Assembly (NCBI GenBank): GCA_014529385.2
Contig: CM043959.1
Span: 90,612,529 to 90,676,528, forward strand
Direction of reading: 5' to 3'
Length of the DNA stretch: 64,000 bases
Origin: Adiantum capillus-veneris
Lineage: Eukaryota; Streptophyta; Polypodiopsida; Polypodiales; Pteridaceae
The translations under genes were made by a program, and so were the position numbers. Of the stretch, positions 23,493 to 35,037 are shown one piece after another. The notes beneath the pieces were generated by a model. The model made no database searches and had not been told where the DNA came from. It worked only from the letters and a program-made list of their open reading frames with translations. The stretch's first letter is position 1. Each line of letters begins with the position of its first letter.

Positions 23493-23646
23493 ATTTTTTT
23501 TTCCATGAAAAGCTTTGGGAATGTATTCGATAAGAAACATTGCTACAAAATTTAGGGGGAGATTACAAAACCAGCGAGGTATCCGAGGGGTAGTACTCGA
23601 TCGAAACACTTTGATCAAAATTACATAGGCTTGCTACAAAAATTCA

Positions 23647-26600
23647 CTAGTTGTTTCCATTGGGCAATGAACTAAGAACTTCCTGGAGGTGAGCTAAGAG
23701 CCTTAGTCCATTGAAGTGCTGCTGCCTTATCTTTTCTTCTTCGGCCTTGTAGTCATCTATCATCCTCTGCATATGCATGTAGGAGCCATTGAGCAAGACC
23801 TCTTGCTGTTTGTTGATATTCGCGCTATTGTAGAATCCCATGCAGTCATTCAACACCTTCTGATTAGCTTTGTAGATTCTGCATTGGTCCAGTTTGAGCT
23901 GATTAGCTTGCAAGGAGAAGTGAGAAAATCGTACCCTCATACTTTTAGTATGGTAAGCATTTTTAAATATGTTCTCATTCCTTTTAAAGCCAAATTAACC
24001 AGAAAAAAGCTCCTCTTATTCTGTTCCAGATGATAGAAAATAGTGCGACTGAATCCCCAAGCAGAAGTTGCTTTCAATTGGGGGTGGAGCCCAGAGCCCT
24101 ACATAAGGGATACAGAATATTCGTGTTGGCATGGCAGTTTAAAAAGAGGTGTGGGATATCCTCCTCGGTTTGTGCACATATTTTACAGGTCTCTAGGCCC
24201 ATCCCAACGGCCCTCAGTCTGCTTCCTGTCCATACTGCCTTGTGTAGTATTAGCCAAAGTAGAACAGAGTGTTTGGCCGGGATTTCTTTGCTCCAGATGT
24301 TCTGAAACTTGAACTTCCATTGTTTTTGTGGTAGACTTACCTTCCATTTTTTGTTGAGGGTAGTCTGCACAGGGGCCTGTAGACAAGGAGGAAGATTAGG
24401 GGGTTGTTGGAGAGCATTGCCATTGCCCCAATAAAAGGCCTTTGGAGAGGGGTCGTATGCAGGTGATTTGGGAAGAGCGCTTTTCTTGAGTTCAGCAGCG
24501 TTAGCTCCCACGGTTGTAGTTGATAGGTTTTTAGGAGTTTAGAGTGGGTTAGCCATCTTGATTCCTTTGTGTGCCAAAGGTCTTTCCAAGAAGTTATCCC
24601 TTTGTTGTAAATTCGTCTTGCTGATCTAGTCTGGGCTTGGGTGACGGGGGGGATTGGGGGAAACGACCACCATACTGATTCATGGGACCTGATGACGAGG
24701 CTGTACTTTGAATCCCAGTTGACTTTCAGGCTTGGTCTGTACCTATTTCAAGCCTTCCAAATCGATTTGAGAAGGTCAGATCCTTTAGCTATGACATCGA
24801 TTGGGCCAAAAAAAAAAGGGTGCACCGTGGGAAGTTGGTGACACCTTTGATTCCTTTAAGTTGGAACCTATCTAAGTGTCGGAACAGCAGAGAGGCCCAT
24901 TCCTCATTTGGTTGGTCGAGAGCTCTACGTACAAGTTTTACAGCTAGTTTATCCGCCCAGCCGATGATGTTGGTTAGCCCTAGCCCTCCTTGCTCCTTGG
25001 GGAGGCAGCACACCTCCCATTTGACTTTGGCAATCCCTTTCTTGAGAGGGTCACATGTCCTGAGAAAGTTTTTACAGATCTTGCTAATTCCTTTTAACTG
25101 ATCATCAGGGGGTCTCCAACAGGAGAGGAAGTACAATACGTAGCTGTTGATGTAGTGCTTGATCACCAAAGCCCTTCCTGCTAGGTTTGCTTGGAATTCT
25201 AACCAGCGATTCATTTTAGCTGCAAATTTCTCGAGGACCTAGTCCCACCTTTGCTTCATGGTGACTTTGAACCCGAATGGTATCCCTAGGAGTCAAAAAA
25301 TCACTCCCTCCCATAGGACCGAGCAGCCTTGCTTGAGGATCCACCTAGGGAGGGGGAGCACGAAGCTCTCATGCCCATTTTGGAGTGATTGATTTTGGAG
25401 CCCGAGGTTGTGCAAAAGATATGTAAGCATTCCCAAAACTCCCGAAGTGATTGATCATCATTGTGGACAAAGCCCTTAGTGTCATCTGCAAATTGCACTA
25501 GACATTGTTGCTTCCCTTTGGGGAGGGAGATGCCCTTGATGCTGCCTTCCGCTAATTTGTTTTTAATTAACCAGTTAAGAAAGTCTGTTGCAATAGCGAA
25601 TAGGAGGGGGGCTAGTGGGCAGCCTTGTCTTATAGATCGACTGAGGGGGAAGGGTTCGGAAAGGGAGTTATTAAGAGAGACTCTAGCCTTAGCATTACCA
25701 GGAAGAGTAAGGACAAACCTGGTCACTTTTGGACCAAAGCCCATTGTTTCTAAGCAATCAATGAGGAAGGACCATTCTAGCCGATCATATGCTTTGTCAA
25801 AGTCAACTTTCACAAAGATGTAATCTTGATCTGACTCTTTCGCGTGCTCAATACCTTCCCACATTGCACGATTCTTCTGCCTTTGATGAAACCCTTTTGT
25901 TCGGACGAGATCCATTCAGCAAGAGCTGAAGTTATCCTGATTGTAATTGCTTTAGCAAAGACTTTATAAGTTGCGTTGAGCATAGTTAGTGGCCTCTACT
26001 TGGAGATGTCTTCTTTGGAGCCTTTTTTATGCAATAGCTTGATGACTCGTGTATTGATCTGGACAGGTAGGGCGCCATAATCCAATGCTTCTTCCCAGAC
26101 CCGGACCAAAATAGGTGCCATAACATCCTTAAACGCTTGGTAGAATTCAGCCACCGCCGGTAATCCATCTAGTCCTTGCATTTTCTTGATCTTGAGAGAT
26201 TCTATGGCTCGTTTGATTTCCCAAATTGATACTTCTGAGTCCAGCTGGGAGGCAGTTAGAGGAGGGATGACATTTTTGCCGTAGTTTTTTATATGTACCC
26301 TTGCTTCAGTTTTAGCCACTGACACTGTCTCCAGGGGACTGAGCATGTCCGAGAAATAAGATTTGGCCAGTTCCAAGTTTTCATTCTCCGATGAAGATTT
26401 GCCATTCGGACCCTATAACAGCGGGATGGTTTCCCTTTGGTTCTTTTTTCTAAGGAGCTTGAACATCTCCTTAGTAGGCTTGTCGATCTTTCCTGCCCAC
26501 CATACCCTGAAGAAGTCGGTAGTATGCTTGATGGTGAGCTCTTCCTCTACTCTTAATTGTTGTCTTAGAGTTGATATTTTTTCCTGTGTTTCTCCGTCTT

Positions 26601-27530
26601 GGTTGTTTAAGGATTCCAAGTTAATTAAAGCATTGTATATGTTGTCTTTTCTTTTCCTTCTGATCTCCGAGACCATTTTCCTGTAGCTAAAAGGGTGTGT
26701 TGGGTTTTAGCAATGGAGTCCACCAAGGCCTTCGCTGGGGTAGAGCCTTTAGAGAATTATTGCACCCATATGGCCTTGACGCTTTCACGCACTTCTTCAA
26801 GTTGGAAGAGGGATGGGTCAGTGTATTTTGTTGCATTTGTCATCAATAGTGATGACTAGGGGGTAGTGATCCGAGGCACAAGAGGTAAGTTGAGGCTTGG
26901 CTTTGATGCGGTTGAAACTCCTTGCCAGTGGGACAGTTATCAGACATCTGTTCAGCCTTGCTTTCCTGGAATTCTCCCCTTTGGAGTAATTCTTCCAGGT
27001 GAATTCCCCAGGCGTCCCCGCGTCCCAAAGATCCAAATTAGATTTGAGGAGGTCCCACTCCATTCTGAGGTACACATGGTTTGCCCTTTACGTTGATATT
27101 TGTCCTCTAGATCTTCTACCATGTTGAAATCTCCGAACATGATAGCCTGACCTTGTATACTGTTAAGGTTTTTCCATAGAACCATCCTCTCTTTGGCAGA
27201 ACCTCCTGCATAGATTGAAACTAGGGTGCATTGGATGGGGGCTTCGATTGCCAAGGCTACCCAGTACTCTGCTATCGAGGAGAGGTTGTGATTGGTTTTC
27301 CAACTTTTGGGGATTCCTAGGGCGGTTCCTCATGAGCCCTTCGAGTGAAAGGAGTATGTCCACTTAAGTTCCCTGGATATGGAACTGAGTCTTTGATCGA
27401 TCTTGACTCCTGTTGTCTTTATCTCCTGCAGTCCTATCACTTCTGCAGGGTAGTTAGCAATCCATGCTTTAATCTTGCTAGCTTTGGAAGGGTCGGATAA
27501 CCCTTTGATATTCCATGAGAGGATTTTCAT
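23647..27530 (-). pseudogene. LINE A ORF2 (endonuclease-reverse transcriptase)
   Basis: ORF2 starts at 27530 with MKILSWNIKGLSDPSKA, the opening of an APE-type endonuclease, and continues with GDFNMVE (about 27140) and SDHYPLVI (about 26860). The reverse transcriptase follows with VKVDFDKAYDRLEW (about 25800), the FADD box as QFADDT (about 25480) and CCLPKEQGGLGLTN (about 25000). The zf-RVT region at 24511-24074 has IPAKHSVLLWLILHKAVWT and CKICAQTEEDIPHLF. The tail ends at 23647. Shifts or stops break it near 27330, 26800, 26000, 25300, 24790 and 24540. Its role was target-primed reverse transcription. It is closest to LINE C and E in this window. Confidence 0.88.
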
Positions 27531-27568
27531 CTAGGGTTTCTTCTATCCTTGTGACTTTTTTTCTGAGT

Positions 27569-28860
27569 CTAAGGAGAGGCGTGTGACGCCGAGTTGAGGG
27601 CCCTCTTATTGTCTTTTTGCACCTCCATGGGCGCGGGGCCTGTCTCCACGGTTCCCTTAGGTTTGGGTGCCAAGTTTTCCTTATTATGAGGGATAGGGGA
27701 GGCCTTGTTGAGGTCTATCGAGGTTTCTCTGTCCGCTTTGTTGACTTGAGATTCAAATCCAGATGCTGAGTCGTCTTCGTCTCCCGATTCTTGCCCTAGG
27801 GAGTCTACCACATCCGATTCCTCCCACTCGGGGAGGGAGGCTAGAATAGCGTATCTGTTGGGCCCTCTAGTTCTGTTCCTACTAATGATGGGCTTTTCAG
27901 CAAGGGGGGTCCCAGTTCTTTGCATCTGAGGGGAGGGCCTAGCCGGTTCTTCTTTGTTGTTGCTGCCGACTTTGTCGGCAGGGGTAGGGGGATTAGTTGA
28001 GCTTTGAGGGTTTTTGACAAGGCATTCTCTGACAAAGTGGCCTTTGACCCCGCAGTGAAAGCATGCGTTGGGAAGGTATTTGTACATTAGTGGCTGAACA
28101 AAGAAATCCCCATAGTCTAGCGCCATTACCATCTCCTGAGGGAGATCTACCAAAGTATCCATTCTATCAGGGCCTGAGGGTGCCACGCCGGGATGTATTC
28201 TCCCCTGGGCCTTCCTCCTAGCACTTTCCCAAGTTGATCCCCTATAACCCGAATGTGATTATGGAAGTGTAGAGGGAGGTTCGGGAACTCCACCCACATT
28301 GGGTATTTTGTGAGGGCGTCTCTCTCTGCATCATACTCTTTGTGCCATTTGAATAAGCACAGGGGAGAGGTTCTTAACAGCCATTGGCCTACACTAAGCA
28401 CTTTGAAAGCCATTTCTGAGTTTCTGAACAGAAACACGTACTGATTTTTTGGGAGCGCCTGGATGGTCTCAACCTCCGTGCCTAGAGGACCCCAATCTTA
28501 ATCCACCCTTTTAATACTTCCACAGGGGGACAAGGCCCTGCTAGCATCCCTATCAATTCTCTATTTTCTAAGTCGGCTTGAGTTTTACGAACTTGAGCAG
28601 CAGGGAGAATAACAAGGGGCTTACCGATTGCAGCCTGTCCAAAGCTTCCTGGAGCAGAGCTACCGCTTCTCCATGGTTAGGGTCTGTGGGAGCTGCATGG
28701 GCGGTTGGAGCGGCAAAGCCCTCAGCGGACGGAGGATGAAACCCTGCTGCTGCATGGGCAGGAGGCGTCTGGGAGTAGCAACCTGCATCGTGGTGTGCTT
28801 GTAGTGCCGCCTCGAGCCTGCTCGCGCTGATGGGGGGGGGGAGGGGAAAATCACCTCAGT
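27569..28860 (-). pseudogene. LINE A ORF1 (nucleic-acid-binding protein)
   Basis: The N-terminal part (28437-28147) reads AFKVLSVGQWLLRTSPLCLF and PMWVEFPNLPLHFHNHIRVI, the DUF4283-like region of plant L1 ORF1 proteins. A shift near 28170 leads to 28186-27569, which carries the CCHC knuckle CFHCGVKGHFVREC near 28060 and a Pro/Glu-rich tail. Codons upstream to about 28860 are partly open but broken. Such proteins bind the element's RNA. Confidence 0.8.
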
Positions 28861-29129
28861 TTAGTAGCGCAGTTAGGTTATGGTGTGAAAGGAATTCGTG
28901 GGTGAGGTTAAGTCCCCCGACGTGGGGGTCGGCGCAATTATTATGTACCAGCGAGTGGGGAAGCCCTCCCGAGGCCCAGATGTAAGGAGGTCTGGCGTCG
29001 GGGGCTATCGGTGGTTAGATGACCTGGGAGGCCATCTCACCAAAGTGACAAAGGGGAGGGACGGCGGTCTTGTTAGCTTGTCACGCCATCGCTAGCCTTA
29101 GGGTTTCTCTTTTTTTCAATGTTGTCACT

Positions 29130-29420
29130 AACTATACCGAATTTAGCATAGGTACAAAATGTTGCACATTTAAACAAATAACGTGGTGCACATGCATAAG
29201 CATAATTATTTTAAAAAGGAACTGGTATAACAATGCCCAAGAGACTAATTGACACACCAAATCCCAGTAAGGATCAACGGTGGGCATATAAGCTTCTCCA
29301 AGGCTATCCAATGGGCCATGGGCAAGGGAATTATTTAAGAATCTAAGGAACCTTCTTTCCTTGGGGAAATAAAAACGCCACCCAGGTGGGCAACTCGTGT
29401 TCAAACTTACCACGTCAAGA
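29130..29420 (-). mobile_element. SINE-like element, right part
   Basis: The stretch matches 51805-52110, including the GGTGGCGTTTTTATTTCC-type segment and the region of the B box. It is truncated by a GA microsatellite before the A box, so this copy lacks a complete Pol III promoter. Confidence 0.8.
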
Positions 29421-29431
29421 ACATTCTGCTC

Positions 29432-29460
29432 TGAGAGAGAGAGAGAGAGAGAGAGAGAGC
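29432..29460. repeat. (GA)n microsatellite
   Basis: A short GA run lies where copy 1 of the segmental duplication lacks about 1.25 kb relative to copy 2. Confidence 0.9.
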
Positions 29461-30135
29461 CCGCATTCATGAAAGTTTCTATGCTAAATGTGCTTTCAGG
29501 AAAGTTTCTATGACATTATTCGGTGTTGAGCATTATTCACTGCTGTAAATAAACACTATTCGGTGTGGAAGTGAGAACTTGTGTGCTATCCGGATAAGAG
29601 CGCAGCTACTCCAAAGCTCCTCACAACCCTCTCGCAAAGAGAGATTCAGTTAATTCCACAGAATTCTGCTATGTTTGTGAGAGAGAGAGAGAGAAAGAGA
29701 GAATTCTAATAGTCTGTAAGAAAGTGTCATGTTGATCTATCGAGTCGATGAATTTTTGCAGCATGTCTGTTTCACTCTTGCCAGAAGCCCTTCAGTTTTG
29801 GACGATCCTTGAAAATCTCTGCTAGTTGTTTGTGTGCTTTATCGCTTGGCTTATGCATAGGGATTGGAAGGTGAGGAAACAAGCCACGAATGGTTAGCAT
29901 CCCGTTGTCAAGGTCGTAGAAGAGGTCGACTGTCGCTCACATTCTAGATAGCTGGTGTTGCACCTCATGGCCCAGAAGGCACCGACTTGCAGTGAGGATG
30001 ATAAGTTTCTCTAACTTAGTTTAGACATTTGTTTGAGAGTGTCAAACAAGTCCGTTATAGTCTGAATACTCATAAGCTTGGGTGACAGGTCAGCGGCTTG
30101 TCTTCTTATGCAAAGCTACAAAAAAAGTTCATTTG
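29461..30135. repeat. segmental duplication, non-coding left flank (copy 1)
   Basis: This stretch, with AAAGTTTCTATG, ATTATTCGGTGTTGAGC and a second GA run near 29682, matches 53421-54030 closely. No gene was seen. The match breaks near 30050, where copy 2 has about 400 bp of different sequence. Confidence 0.8.
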
Positions 30136-30149
30136 CCTCTCTCCAAATG

Positions 30150-32307
30150 TCACAAAGCGATGACATGGCCTGATGGAAGCCGGAAATGTTCGACTCCCTC
30201 CCATAGGAAGATTACTGCCTCGGACAACTTTCTTCCTTTGATGAACGCCTTTTGCTCACTGGAGATCCACTTCATTGAGAGAAGGCATAGCCTATTGGCT
30301 ATAGCTTTGGTGAATACCTTGTAGGCTGTGTCGAGCATAGTCAACAGTCTCCAGGTTAGTTATCTCCTTCCTAGGTCCCATTCTGTGAAGCAATTTGATG
30401 ACTCCCGTATTGATAGCATGTTAAAGATTCTTCCTAAACGGCCAAGAGGTGGGGGGCTACCTGCTCCTTGAAGCATTAAAAAAAGGGGAAATTACCAAAA
30501 TACCCCTCTAATTTGTGGAAATTCCCAAAATACCCCTCAAATTTCAAAAATTCCCAAAATGCCCTTGTATCTATTTTTGTTGGATTCTTCAAGATTTTCT
30601 AATCTTTATTCTTTTTTGACAATTGGTATCCATTTTTCAGTGCTTAGCATGTAATTTTTCACAAAATACCTTGCAAAATAAGGCAATTATGTCTAAAAAT
30701 AATGAAGCAATTCATCTCCACAGCCTACAAAACCAACTCAAATTCTACTTTTAGCATCTTGTATGGTGTACAGTTAGTCTTCTTATAAAAGCTACAAAAA
30801 CCTTTATTTTGGAGAAATTTACTCTCACAACCAAGGGTATTTTGGGAATTTACGACAAAATATTGGGGGTATTTTGGGAATTTTCACAAATTAGAGGGGT
30901 ATTTTGGTGATTTACCCTTAAAATAATTCTATTCGGATGCCATCCAGGCCCGGGGTTTTGTTGGGTTTGAGATCCTCAATAGCTTTGATCAATTCAGGTA
31001 GGGAGAGGGGGGGCCTCGGTTGCAGGAAGGGAGAGGGGGGGCCTCGGTTGCAGCTACCTCTCGAGGTGGGATGGCTTTGGTTATGCGGGCTAGCATGAGT
31101 TTCCGAGCCTTTGAGGGTTCCACTATCAAGGTTTTCCTGGGGGCTGAATAGTGAGGCAAAGTGGAGTCTTGCAAACTCCAGGTTTTGTTGGTCGTTTTCT
31201 ATAGGGATGTCTGTATTAAATACAGAGATTCTCTCTCTAGAGTTCTTCTTCTGAAGTGATTTGAGCATTTCCTTCGTTGGTCTATCGACCTTCCTTGCCC
31301 ACCATTGTTTGAAGAAGGAAATGGAGTGTTCAGGAGAATATCTTCTTCTTGCCTAATCCTGCTCCGAGTAGCAGCGATGTCATCTTGGGTTGACAAGGAG
31401 GAGGGGGAGGATTCCAGGGTGGACAAGTCCTCAGTACAAAGCTTGTCTCTTCTCTTTTTGCGGATTAGAGAGGCTTCTTTACTGAAGAGGATGAGCTGGC
31501 TTTGTGTGTTGAACAGCCTTGCTCCAGGCTTTAGATGGGGAGGAAAACTTACGGAAGGCTTGAGACCAAATTCTTAGAATGGACTACTAGTAGTTTAAAT
31601 AATGAGGGGTCAGTGTGGAACCAGCTATTCCTAACTTTGAAATCTTTGTGATCCAATGTGAGGACCAGGGGGTAGTGGTCAGAGATGCAGGTGTTGTAGC
31701 GTGGTTTGGATTTGACTCTAGTGAAGGTGTTGGTGAACGAGATGTCGAGGTAACATCTGTCTAGTAGTTTTGCTAGGTGTATTCTCCGGGGGTGCCAGCA
31801 TCCCAAAGTTCCTTTCTCTGTTTGAGTGTGTTCCACACCTCAAACTCCAGGCCTTTGACTGAGGTTCCCTTAGAAAGGAACCTATCTTCGAGGGTCTCAA
31901 CCATGTTGAAGTCATTAGAAAGATTGGGCCTTGGAGTGAAGATACCTCTTGCCACAGCATGACCCTGGCATTTATAGGACCTCCTTATGAATTCCCACTA
32001 GCCAGATATTTAGGGGATATGGCAGAAGTACTAAGAACCGGTTGAGACCATGTTTCTCATAGAGGTTTGTGTCTTTGTAGCTATCTGGGATGCCAAGGAC
32101 ACAGCCCCCAAATCCGTGGGCGTGGTTGTTGTGAAACCATACGTGTTGCTTTGAGATGGCCTCTAGGGCGGTGTTTAGGGACTCACCCGTGGTTTTGACT
32201 TCTTGTAGCACAAGAAAGTCAAAAGGATTGTTTCTGAACCAGTTGACTATTTTACGAGCTTTGTGGGGGTCAGAGAGACCCTTGACGTTCCATGAGAGGA
32301 GCTTCAT
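30150..32307 (-). pseudogene. LINE B ORF2 remnant (endonuclease, partial RT)
   Basis: The endonuclease opens at 32307 with MKLLSWNVKGLSDPHKA and LVLQEVKTTGESLNTALEA. Further frames show DFNMVETLEDRFLSKGTS (about 31900) and SDHYPLVLTLDHKDFK (about 31670). The RT start appears as LKPNKTPGLDGI (about 30960). After the MITE it continues with MDTAYKVFTKAIANRL-type sequence and SSEQKAFIKGRKL (about 30240), then stops at 30150. Several shifts separate these pieces. The missing RT core makes it non-functional. Confidence 0.85.
30484..30919. mobile_element. MITE with long terminal inverted repeats (copy 1)
   Basis: The left end AGGGGAAATTACCAAAATAC-CCCTCTAATTTGTGG is the inverse of the right end ...CACAAATTAGAGGGG-TATTTTGGTGATTTACCCTT. 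The terminal repeats are about 45-50 bp, and inside them GGTATTTTGGGAA is repeated. The element is 436 bp, AT-rich and non-coding. The flanks are A-rich, so the target duplication cannot be read safely. A filled copy is at 54817-56691 and a relative at 43086-43463. Confidence 0.85.
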
Positions 32308-32309
32308 TT

Positions 32310-32909
32310 GGTAACTCTTTTATCTTTTTTTTTGCTTGATGGCCTTGGTGGGGTTTGGGCCACACTCGCATGGTATCTCTTGTTGTCTTTACGAACATTC
32401 ATGGGGGAGAGGCCGGTGGAAGTAATCACTGATTGTAGTTCCTTGTGTGTCGCATTTTCTTTGTTGGGGTCAGAGCTGAGTTGGTTGTCCATGGCTGTGA
32501 GTTCTTGCTCCAGCCTAGACATAGCCGGGGGTCTTTGATCTTGGGTGGGGGGATGAAGTCCCCAAAATTGTCAATGTCAGAGTCAACATAGTCATGGATT
32601 TTGGCCAAGATAGCTAATTTGTTGGGGTGGTTGATTTTGCCTTTCGGTGAAGGTAGCCTGGGGCTGTTTTCCAATGTGTTTGAAGGGGGGTTTGTCGGTT
32701 GGGGAGGGTTCCTTGGGGGTGGATCCCTCTGGTGGAGGGGGGCTTATTGAAAAGGGCTTAGGAGGGGCTTTGGTGGGGTAGTCTCTCACAAAGTGTCCCT
32801 TCTTTCCACACAGGAAACGAGTGTCAGGTAAAAATTTGTATTCAACCACCTGGTCGAGCACCTCACCATCATCGATCTGAATCTTAATGGTTACGGGGAG
32901 GTTCTCAGG
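32310..32909 (-). pseudogene. LINE B ORF1, C-terminal part
   Basis: The minus strand reads EVLDQVVEYKF-type sequence, a degenerate zinc knuckle FLCGKKGHFVRDYPTK near 32790 (the first and last Cys of CCHC are lost), and a Pro-rich tail ending at 32304. That end overlaps the ORF2 start. The N-terminal part lies beyond the gypsy insertion, at 37885-38780. Confidence 0.8.
32905..32909. other. target-site duplication TCAGG, left
   Basis: TCAGG here and at 37885-37889 flanks the gypsy element. The equivalent site in LINE D (near 58670) is empty and reads TTCTCAGGGCTAGAG. Confidence 0.9.
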
Positions 32910-33031
32910 TGTAAGGACATGGGTCCTATGGGCAAGGCCACTGGCACGCCCGACAGTGTGTACGCTAGGGGGAGGCTATAAGATAGCACTGTTGGTGGGA
33001 GACTGGCACACGCATTACCACCGCCCTTTCA
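32910..33031 (+). repeat. 5' LTR (122 bp)
   Basis: The LTR begins TGTAAGGACATG and ends CCGCCCTTTCA, with TG...CA termini. It carries GGCTATAAGATAGC in the middle, whose TATAAG could serve as the promoter box. Confidence 0.93.
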
Positions 33032-33032
33032 C

Positions 33033-33044
33033 TGGTATTCGAGC
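33033..33044 (+). promoter_or_regulatory. primer-binding site, initiator tRNA-Met type
   Basis: TGGTATTCGAGC starts one base after the 5' LTR. It resembles the plant initiator-Met site TGGTATCAGAGC with three differences. Confidence 0.7.
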
Positions 33045-33319
33045 TATTTTTGAGAGGAGACGAAAAGCGGGTTGCATGCGCGTGCGACGTTTTGCTTCTC
33101 TCCCACGTTCCGCAGACAGTGACGTCTTCGCTCTATAGCAAAAGAAGATAGGTACGCTTTTTTGTGTGCAACGCGTGGATAGCCAATGATAGCCGTCCGT
33201 GGCCGCATATCTACGCCCTCCACGTCGAGCGACCAATGCAAACTCGATCGGCAACTTGACGACACCGAGGCTTCAAAGGCTTTCGTTGGCACCGTTGGCA
33301 ACACGCGTAGGAAGGCCCG

Positions 33320-33405
33320 CATAACCCTTGCATGAAGGAGGGTTGAACCCACCCCATGAGGTTAAGAGGCCAACACTTTACCATCAAGCTATTAAACCTT
33401 GTTGT
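33320..33405 (-). repeat. tRNA-like (SINE-head-like) sequence in the gypsy leader
   Basis: The minus strand reads AATAGCTTGATGGTAAAGTG, an A-box-like D arm. It continues with TTGGCCTCTTAACCTCATGG, whose loop CTCTTAA would give a CTT (Lys-type) anticodon, and GGGTGGGTTCAACCCTCC, a B-box/T-arm-like hairpin. No clean acceptor stem can be paired, so it is a tRNA-derived relic rather than a tRNA gene. Its D arm resembles that of the SINE-like element at 51761-52150. Confidence 0.6.
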
Positions 33406-33771
33406 GTATAACAAGGAAGGATAGCCTACTTGTGCTGAAAGGAAAACTAGAAGGAAAGGGAAAGCTTCAAACTTCAAGAAAGTAGCTTCACCCTTCCTTT
33501 TCACTTCTTGGAGGAAGGCAAGTTTTCCTCCAAAAATTATTTTTTCCTCAAGGAGGTAGCCTCAAAGTGAACAAAAGCCTTCACAAAAACAACAGGTTTT
33601 TGTGAAGAATCATCAAAGGTGTTTTTACATGAACGACAAGTGAAGCGCTCAAATTTTCACAAGGCGAGGTTTGCATACGCAAATCGTGGAGCATACAAAA
33701 CACAAAGACTTCAATTTCTCAAGGTACAAGTTGTTGTTTTTTTTCTCTCTTTGCATTAGTGTGTGTTTATT

Positions 33772-34990
33772 ATGGCCAGTGAGAATATCCCACCTACACA
33801 CACATTTGATTTTGAGCACGTAGATCAAAATTAGGGCACCACGGGTGCTGCTGACACTAATATGCATGATGATGATGATCTAGGAGATCATGGGCTTGTA
33901 GATATGGCTTCTTTCAAGACTTTGGAACATTGCCAAAGCGTACTTGAAAGCAACCTCTCTGCACTTAATGCAAATGTTACCAATCTTACGGAGTTACTGT
34001 GAAATTTATGAACTCACAGACGACTCAAGGAGCCACAAGTGGCACGGTTCAAGGTAACCAAGCTTGCATGACTCAAGGAGTCCAAGAGAAAACTGCTGCA
34101 GAAGATGCAGAAGGTAGCAATACTTTACTTAAGAATATCACCAATCCTGAGTTTCACGGGGAAGAGCGTGATCGCAACAAGGATGCAGTCAATACGTTCT
34201 TACATAAATGGAGTGATATTCATAGATTGAGACACACCTCGGATATAAAGACGGCTGTGGAAACAAGTCTATCTCTTAAAGGCAAGGCCTATCAGTGGTG
34301 GATGACATTTCCAATAGATGTTCGTCCTTCGTCTTGGGCTACGTTTCAAGTTTCTTTCTCCAAAGAGTTTTTGGACTCCAACGAAGAAGATAAGTATTGG
34401 TTAGCATGGGATGCATGCCGCATGTCTGGCCTCTCTCTCACACAGTACCTTTCGAAGTATCAAAAAATTGCATTAAAACTAGAAGGTCTATATGAATTCC
34501 AAAAGATACGGGGTTTTAATAGGGATCTTGACAAAGACTAGCGTCTTCATGTCAAGACCCAACATCCAAAAACTTTGGAAGAAGCCATCAGTCATGCCCA
34601 AAGATATGATGATGACCAAGAGAGGAAAGAAAATGTTTTCTACTCTAAGAATACTTTGCTAAGAGCAATGTGGCTAAGAGCCAATGGCAAGGTAGATCTC
34701 CCACACGTTCCAAGAGCAATAAGAGACAATCTACCTCTCCACGCCCACAACGGGCTAAGAAGCCTAAGCAGTCACGAGATACTCCACTTGGGTCTCTCAG
34801 CAATCTGATTTTGAGCGTGCAAAGAAGCACAATTTGTGTTTTAGATGTCTTTCAGACCAACATAACAAGAAAGATTGTCCTCTTTTGCAAGGCAAAGAAA
34901 AGGCCATGCACACGGTGCAACGTCTCACATTAGATTCATCTCCTAAATATTATGTTGTAGAGGTTCTTCATATGGAAGAAAAGCACAAGT
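33772..34990 (+). pseudogene. gypsy gag
   Basis: ATG at 33772 opens MASENIPPTHTFDFEHVDQ followed by a stop. The frame resumes (NMHDDDDLGDHGLVDMASFK) and shifts near 34000. The main Gag core at 34000-34541 contains FHGEERDRNKDAVNTFLHKW and KGKAYQWWMTF. After a stop and a shift, a CCHC knuckle CFRCLSDQHNKKDCPL lies near 34836-34880. Gag formed the particle and packaged element RNA. At least two stops and two shifts disable it. Confidence 0.85.
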
Positions 34991-35037
34991 GTTGTGTGCC
35001 TGCTTCAATGTGGTAGCCCACCTTTGGTCCTCATGAT

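Larger units (their letters stand above)
23493..29129 (-). mobile_element. LINE A, near full-length L1-type retrotransposon
   Basis: A non-LTR element of about 5.6 kb lies on the minus strand. Its 3' end shows a short poly(T) (poly(A) of the element) at 23494, and its 5' end lies near 29100. AACTATACC flanks it at 23484-23492 and 29130-29138, the target-site duplication. It splits a SINE-like element whose uninterrupted copy is at 51761-52150. The order from the element's 5' end is ORF1 with a CCHC knuckle, then endonuclease, reverse transcriptase and the zinc-binding RT-associated region. Stops and frameshifts make it inactive. Confidence 0.9.
30136..32909 (-). mobile_element. LINE B, 3' part (3'-truncated L1-type LINE)
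   Basis: This is the minus-strand LINE of the second lineage. Its ORF2 begins at 32307 and ends early, inside the reverse transcriptase near 30140, so the catalytic FADD box and everything beyond are absent. It is split at 32909 by a gypsy element and resumes at 37885. A MITE lies inside it at 30484-30919. A near-identical but uninterrupted arrangement is LINE D at 54460-60090. Confidence 0.88.

Noticed and set aside
24030-28860. Plus-strand open frames opposite the LINEs (for example near 24030, 25461, 40807)
   Set aside because: They are antisense shadows of the LINE coding strand, whose minus-strand translation carries the conserved EN, RT and zinc motifs.
33320-33405. Functional tRNA-Lys gene
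   Set aside because: D-, anticodon- and T-arm-like parts are present, but no acceptor stem of seven pairs can be formed and the position is inside a retrotransposon leader.
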